From assembly GCA_003517945.1 (NCBI GenBank), contig DOZP01000199.1:6049-13041 (forward strand): a stretch of DNA of 6,993 bases, read 5' to 3'. Position 1 is the first letter of the stretch. Every line of letters begins with the position of its first letter. The stretch comes from Porphyromonadaceae bacterium. Its GTDB lineage: Bacteria > Bacteroidota > Bacteroidia > Bacteroidales > Tannerellaceae. The notes below the pieces were generated by a model. That model was not told the DNA's origin, did no database searches, and saw nothing but the letters and a program-made list of their open reading frames with translations. The translations under genes were made by a program, and so were the position numbers. Positions 6,020 to 6,993 of this stretch are shown piece by piece.

Positions 6020-6562
6020 ATGTCTGACGTTCAACCTAAATTTTATGTTCTTCGCGCGATAAGCGGTAAAGAAAACAAGGTACGTGAATACGTTGAGGCC
6101 GAAATGAAAAATTCGGACTTGGGGCAATACGTGACGCAGGTACTGATTCCTACGGAAAAAACATATACTGTACGCAACGGCAAGAAAGTGATGAAAGAAC
6201 GCGCTTATTTGCCCGGTTATGTATTGGTAGAAGCGAATCTGGTAGGTGAGGTAGCACACCGTTTGAGAAATATACCGAATGTAATAGGTTTTCTCGGCGG
6301 ACTTGAAAACCCGGTTCCTTTACGTCCTTCGGAAGTCAGCCGTGTATTGGGTACGGTAGACGAATTGCAGGAGCAGGAAGAAGGTATTGATCTTCAGTAT
6401 TTCGTCGGTGAGACCGTGAAAGTGACTTATGGTCCGTTCAATGGATTTACCGGTGTGATTGAGGAAGTAAATGCCGAAAAGAAAAAACTTAAAGTGATGG
6501 TAAAAATCTTCGGACGAAAAACCCCGCTTGAGTTGAGTTATGTACAAGTAGAGAAAGAATAA
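6020..6562 (+). CDS. nusG: Transcription termination/antitermination factor NusG
   Basis: A 180-residue NusG of ordinary length. The N-terminal NGN domain (about 7-110) begins KFYVLRAISGKENKV and contains LPGYVLV (64-70), the part that contacts the RNA polymerase clamp. The C-terminal KOW domain (about 129-178) contains GETVKVTYGPFNGFTG, which in other bacteria binds Rho or ribosomal protein S10. A Glu-rich linker (about 113-124) separates the two. No extra insertion domain is present. It starts 8 bp after secE, without a Shine-Dalgarno, so the two are surely cotranscribed. rplK follows after 69 bp. This appears to be the housekeeping NusG, not a specialised capsule-locus paralogue such as UpxY, given its place between secE and rplK. 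Confidence 0.97.
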   Translation: MSDVQPKFYVLRAISGKENKVREYVEAEMKNSDLGQYVTQVLIPTEKTYTVRNGKKVMKERAYLPGYVLVEANLVGEVAHRLRNIPNVIGFLGGLENPVPLRPSEVSRVLGTVDELQEQEEGIDLQYFVGETVKVTYGPFNGFTGVIEEVNAEKKKLKVMVKIFGRKTPLELSYVQVEKE

Positions 6563-6631
6563 GGCTTTTGTTACGGAGAGTCGGATTCGTTTTGTTGTTT
6601 TTTATTCACATATAGTTAAAAAGTAAAGAAG
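6563..6631 (+). other. nusG-rplK intergenic leader
   Basis: 69 bp. It contains TTTG motifs, but I see no TAnnTTTG -7 element at the right spacing and no terminator hairpin, so rplK is probably read from upstream. A weak AAAGAAG purine stretch precedes the rplK ATG. Confidence 0.4.
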
Positions 6632-6993
6632 ATGGCTAAAGAAATTGCTGGACAAATTAAGTTGCAGATTAAAGGAGGAGCTGCAAATCCTTCTCCGCCT
6701 GTAGGACCGGCTTTAGGTTCTAAAGGTATTAATATTATGGAGTTTTGCAAGCAATTCAATGCCAGAACCCAGGACAAGAGTGGTAAAGTATTGCCTGTTG
6801 TAATTACTTATTTCTCTGACAAATCTTTCGATTTTGTTGTAAAAACGCCTCCGGTAGCTGTTCAATTAATGGAAGCTGCCAAATTGAAAGGCGGTTCTGC
6901 AGAACCAAACCGTAAAAAAATAGCTGAAATTACTTGGGATACGGTGAAGGCGATTGCCGAAGACAAAATTGTCGATATGAATTGTTTCAGTGT
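6632..6993 (+). CDS. rplK: 50S ribosomal protein uL11, 3' end off window
   Basis: The first 120 codons are present and run off the right edge. The N-terminal domain has the family hallmark [20 protein letters not shown] (15-34, a proline-rich loop followed by the first helix), and KTPPVAVQL (71-79) lies at the join to the rRNA-binding C-terminal domain. uL11 binds the GTPase-associated region of 23S rRNA and is needed for factor-dependent GTP hydrolysis. The start follows from the conserved [16 protein letters not shown] opening. nusG-rplK is the standard order, and rplA would be expected just outside the window. No frameshift is visible. Confidence 0.97.
   Translation, partial: MAKEIAGQIKLQIKGGAANPSPPVGPALGSKGINIMEFCKQFNARTQDKSGKVLPVVITYFSDKSFDFVVKTPPVAVQLMEAAKLKGGSAEPNRKKIAEITWDTVKAIAEDKIVDMNCFS

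Noticed and set aside
6008..6547. Minus-strand frames opposite nusG
   Set aside because: They are shadows of nusG with no motif support.
6563..6631. Possible ribosomal protein L1 autoregulatory site in the rplK leader
   Set aside because: L1 control of this operon is known in other bacteria, but I could not find a convincing stem-loop matching the L1 site here.

Overview
The window looks like chromosomal DNA of a Bacteroidota bacterium, most likely order Bacteroidales. Three lines of evidence support this. Promoters have the TTTG-N19/20-TAnnTTTG form that this phylum's primary sigma factor uses. Almost all start codons lack a Shine-Dalgarno sequence. The gene order rpsU - xer recombinase - hpf - tRNA-Thr genes - tuf - tRNA-Trp - secE - nusG - rplK is, from memory, the usual housekeeping arrangement in this group. 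Genus cannot be fixed from the sequence alone.

Layout. Positions 1-2492 are on the minus strand and hold two genes: a gamma-carbonic-anhydrase-like hexapeptide protein (1980-2492) and, downstream of it, a large membrane-anchored protein (1-1925, running off the left edge). The large protein joins a serine beta-lactamase-type hydrolase domain to a CapA-type metallophosphoesterase domain in one uninterrupted frame. A divergent intergenic region (2493-2662) carries a clear promoter for rpsU. Everything from 2663 to the right edge is on the plus strand: rpsU (bS21), a XerC/D-type tyrosine recombinase with its own probable promoter, hpf, a terminator-like hairpin fused to a strong promoter, two tRNA-Thr genes, tuf, a hairpin, tRNA-Trp, secE, nusG and the first two thirds or more of rplK.

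How the genes work together. The plus-strand block is translation and secretion machinery: ribosomal protein bS21, a ribosome hibernation factor, EF-Tu with tRNAs that it delivers, the SecE translocon subunit, the NusG transcription factor and ribosomal protein uL11. The recombinase is the functional outlier and probably serves chromosome dimer resolution.

The most interesting points are: (i) the beta-lactamase/CapA fusion; (ii) hpf is the only gene here with a perfect 8-nt Shine-Dalgarno (TAAGGAGG, overlapping the xer stop codon), in a lineage where bS21, encoded two genes upstream, is known to help hide the anti-Shine-Dalgarno; (iii) a promoter whose start region lies inside the 5' arm of a terminator hairpin, which should stop read-through from hpf but spare its own tRNA-tuf transcript; (iv) only two Thr tRNAs, each with one mismatched stem pair, where many bacteria have Thr-Tyr-Gly-Thr upstream of tuf. 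No mobile element, CRISPR array or clear new defence system was found.
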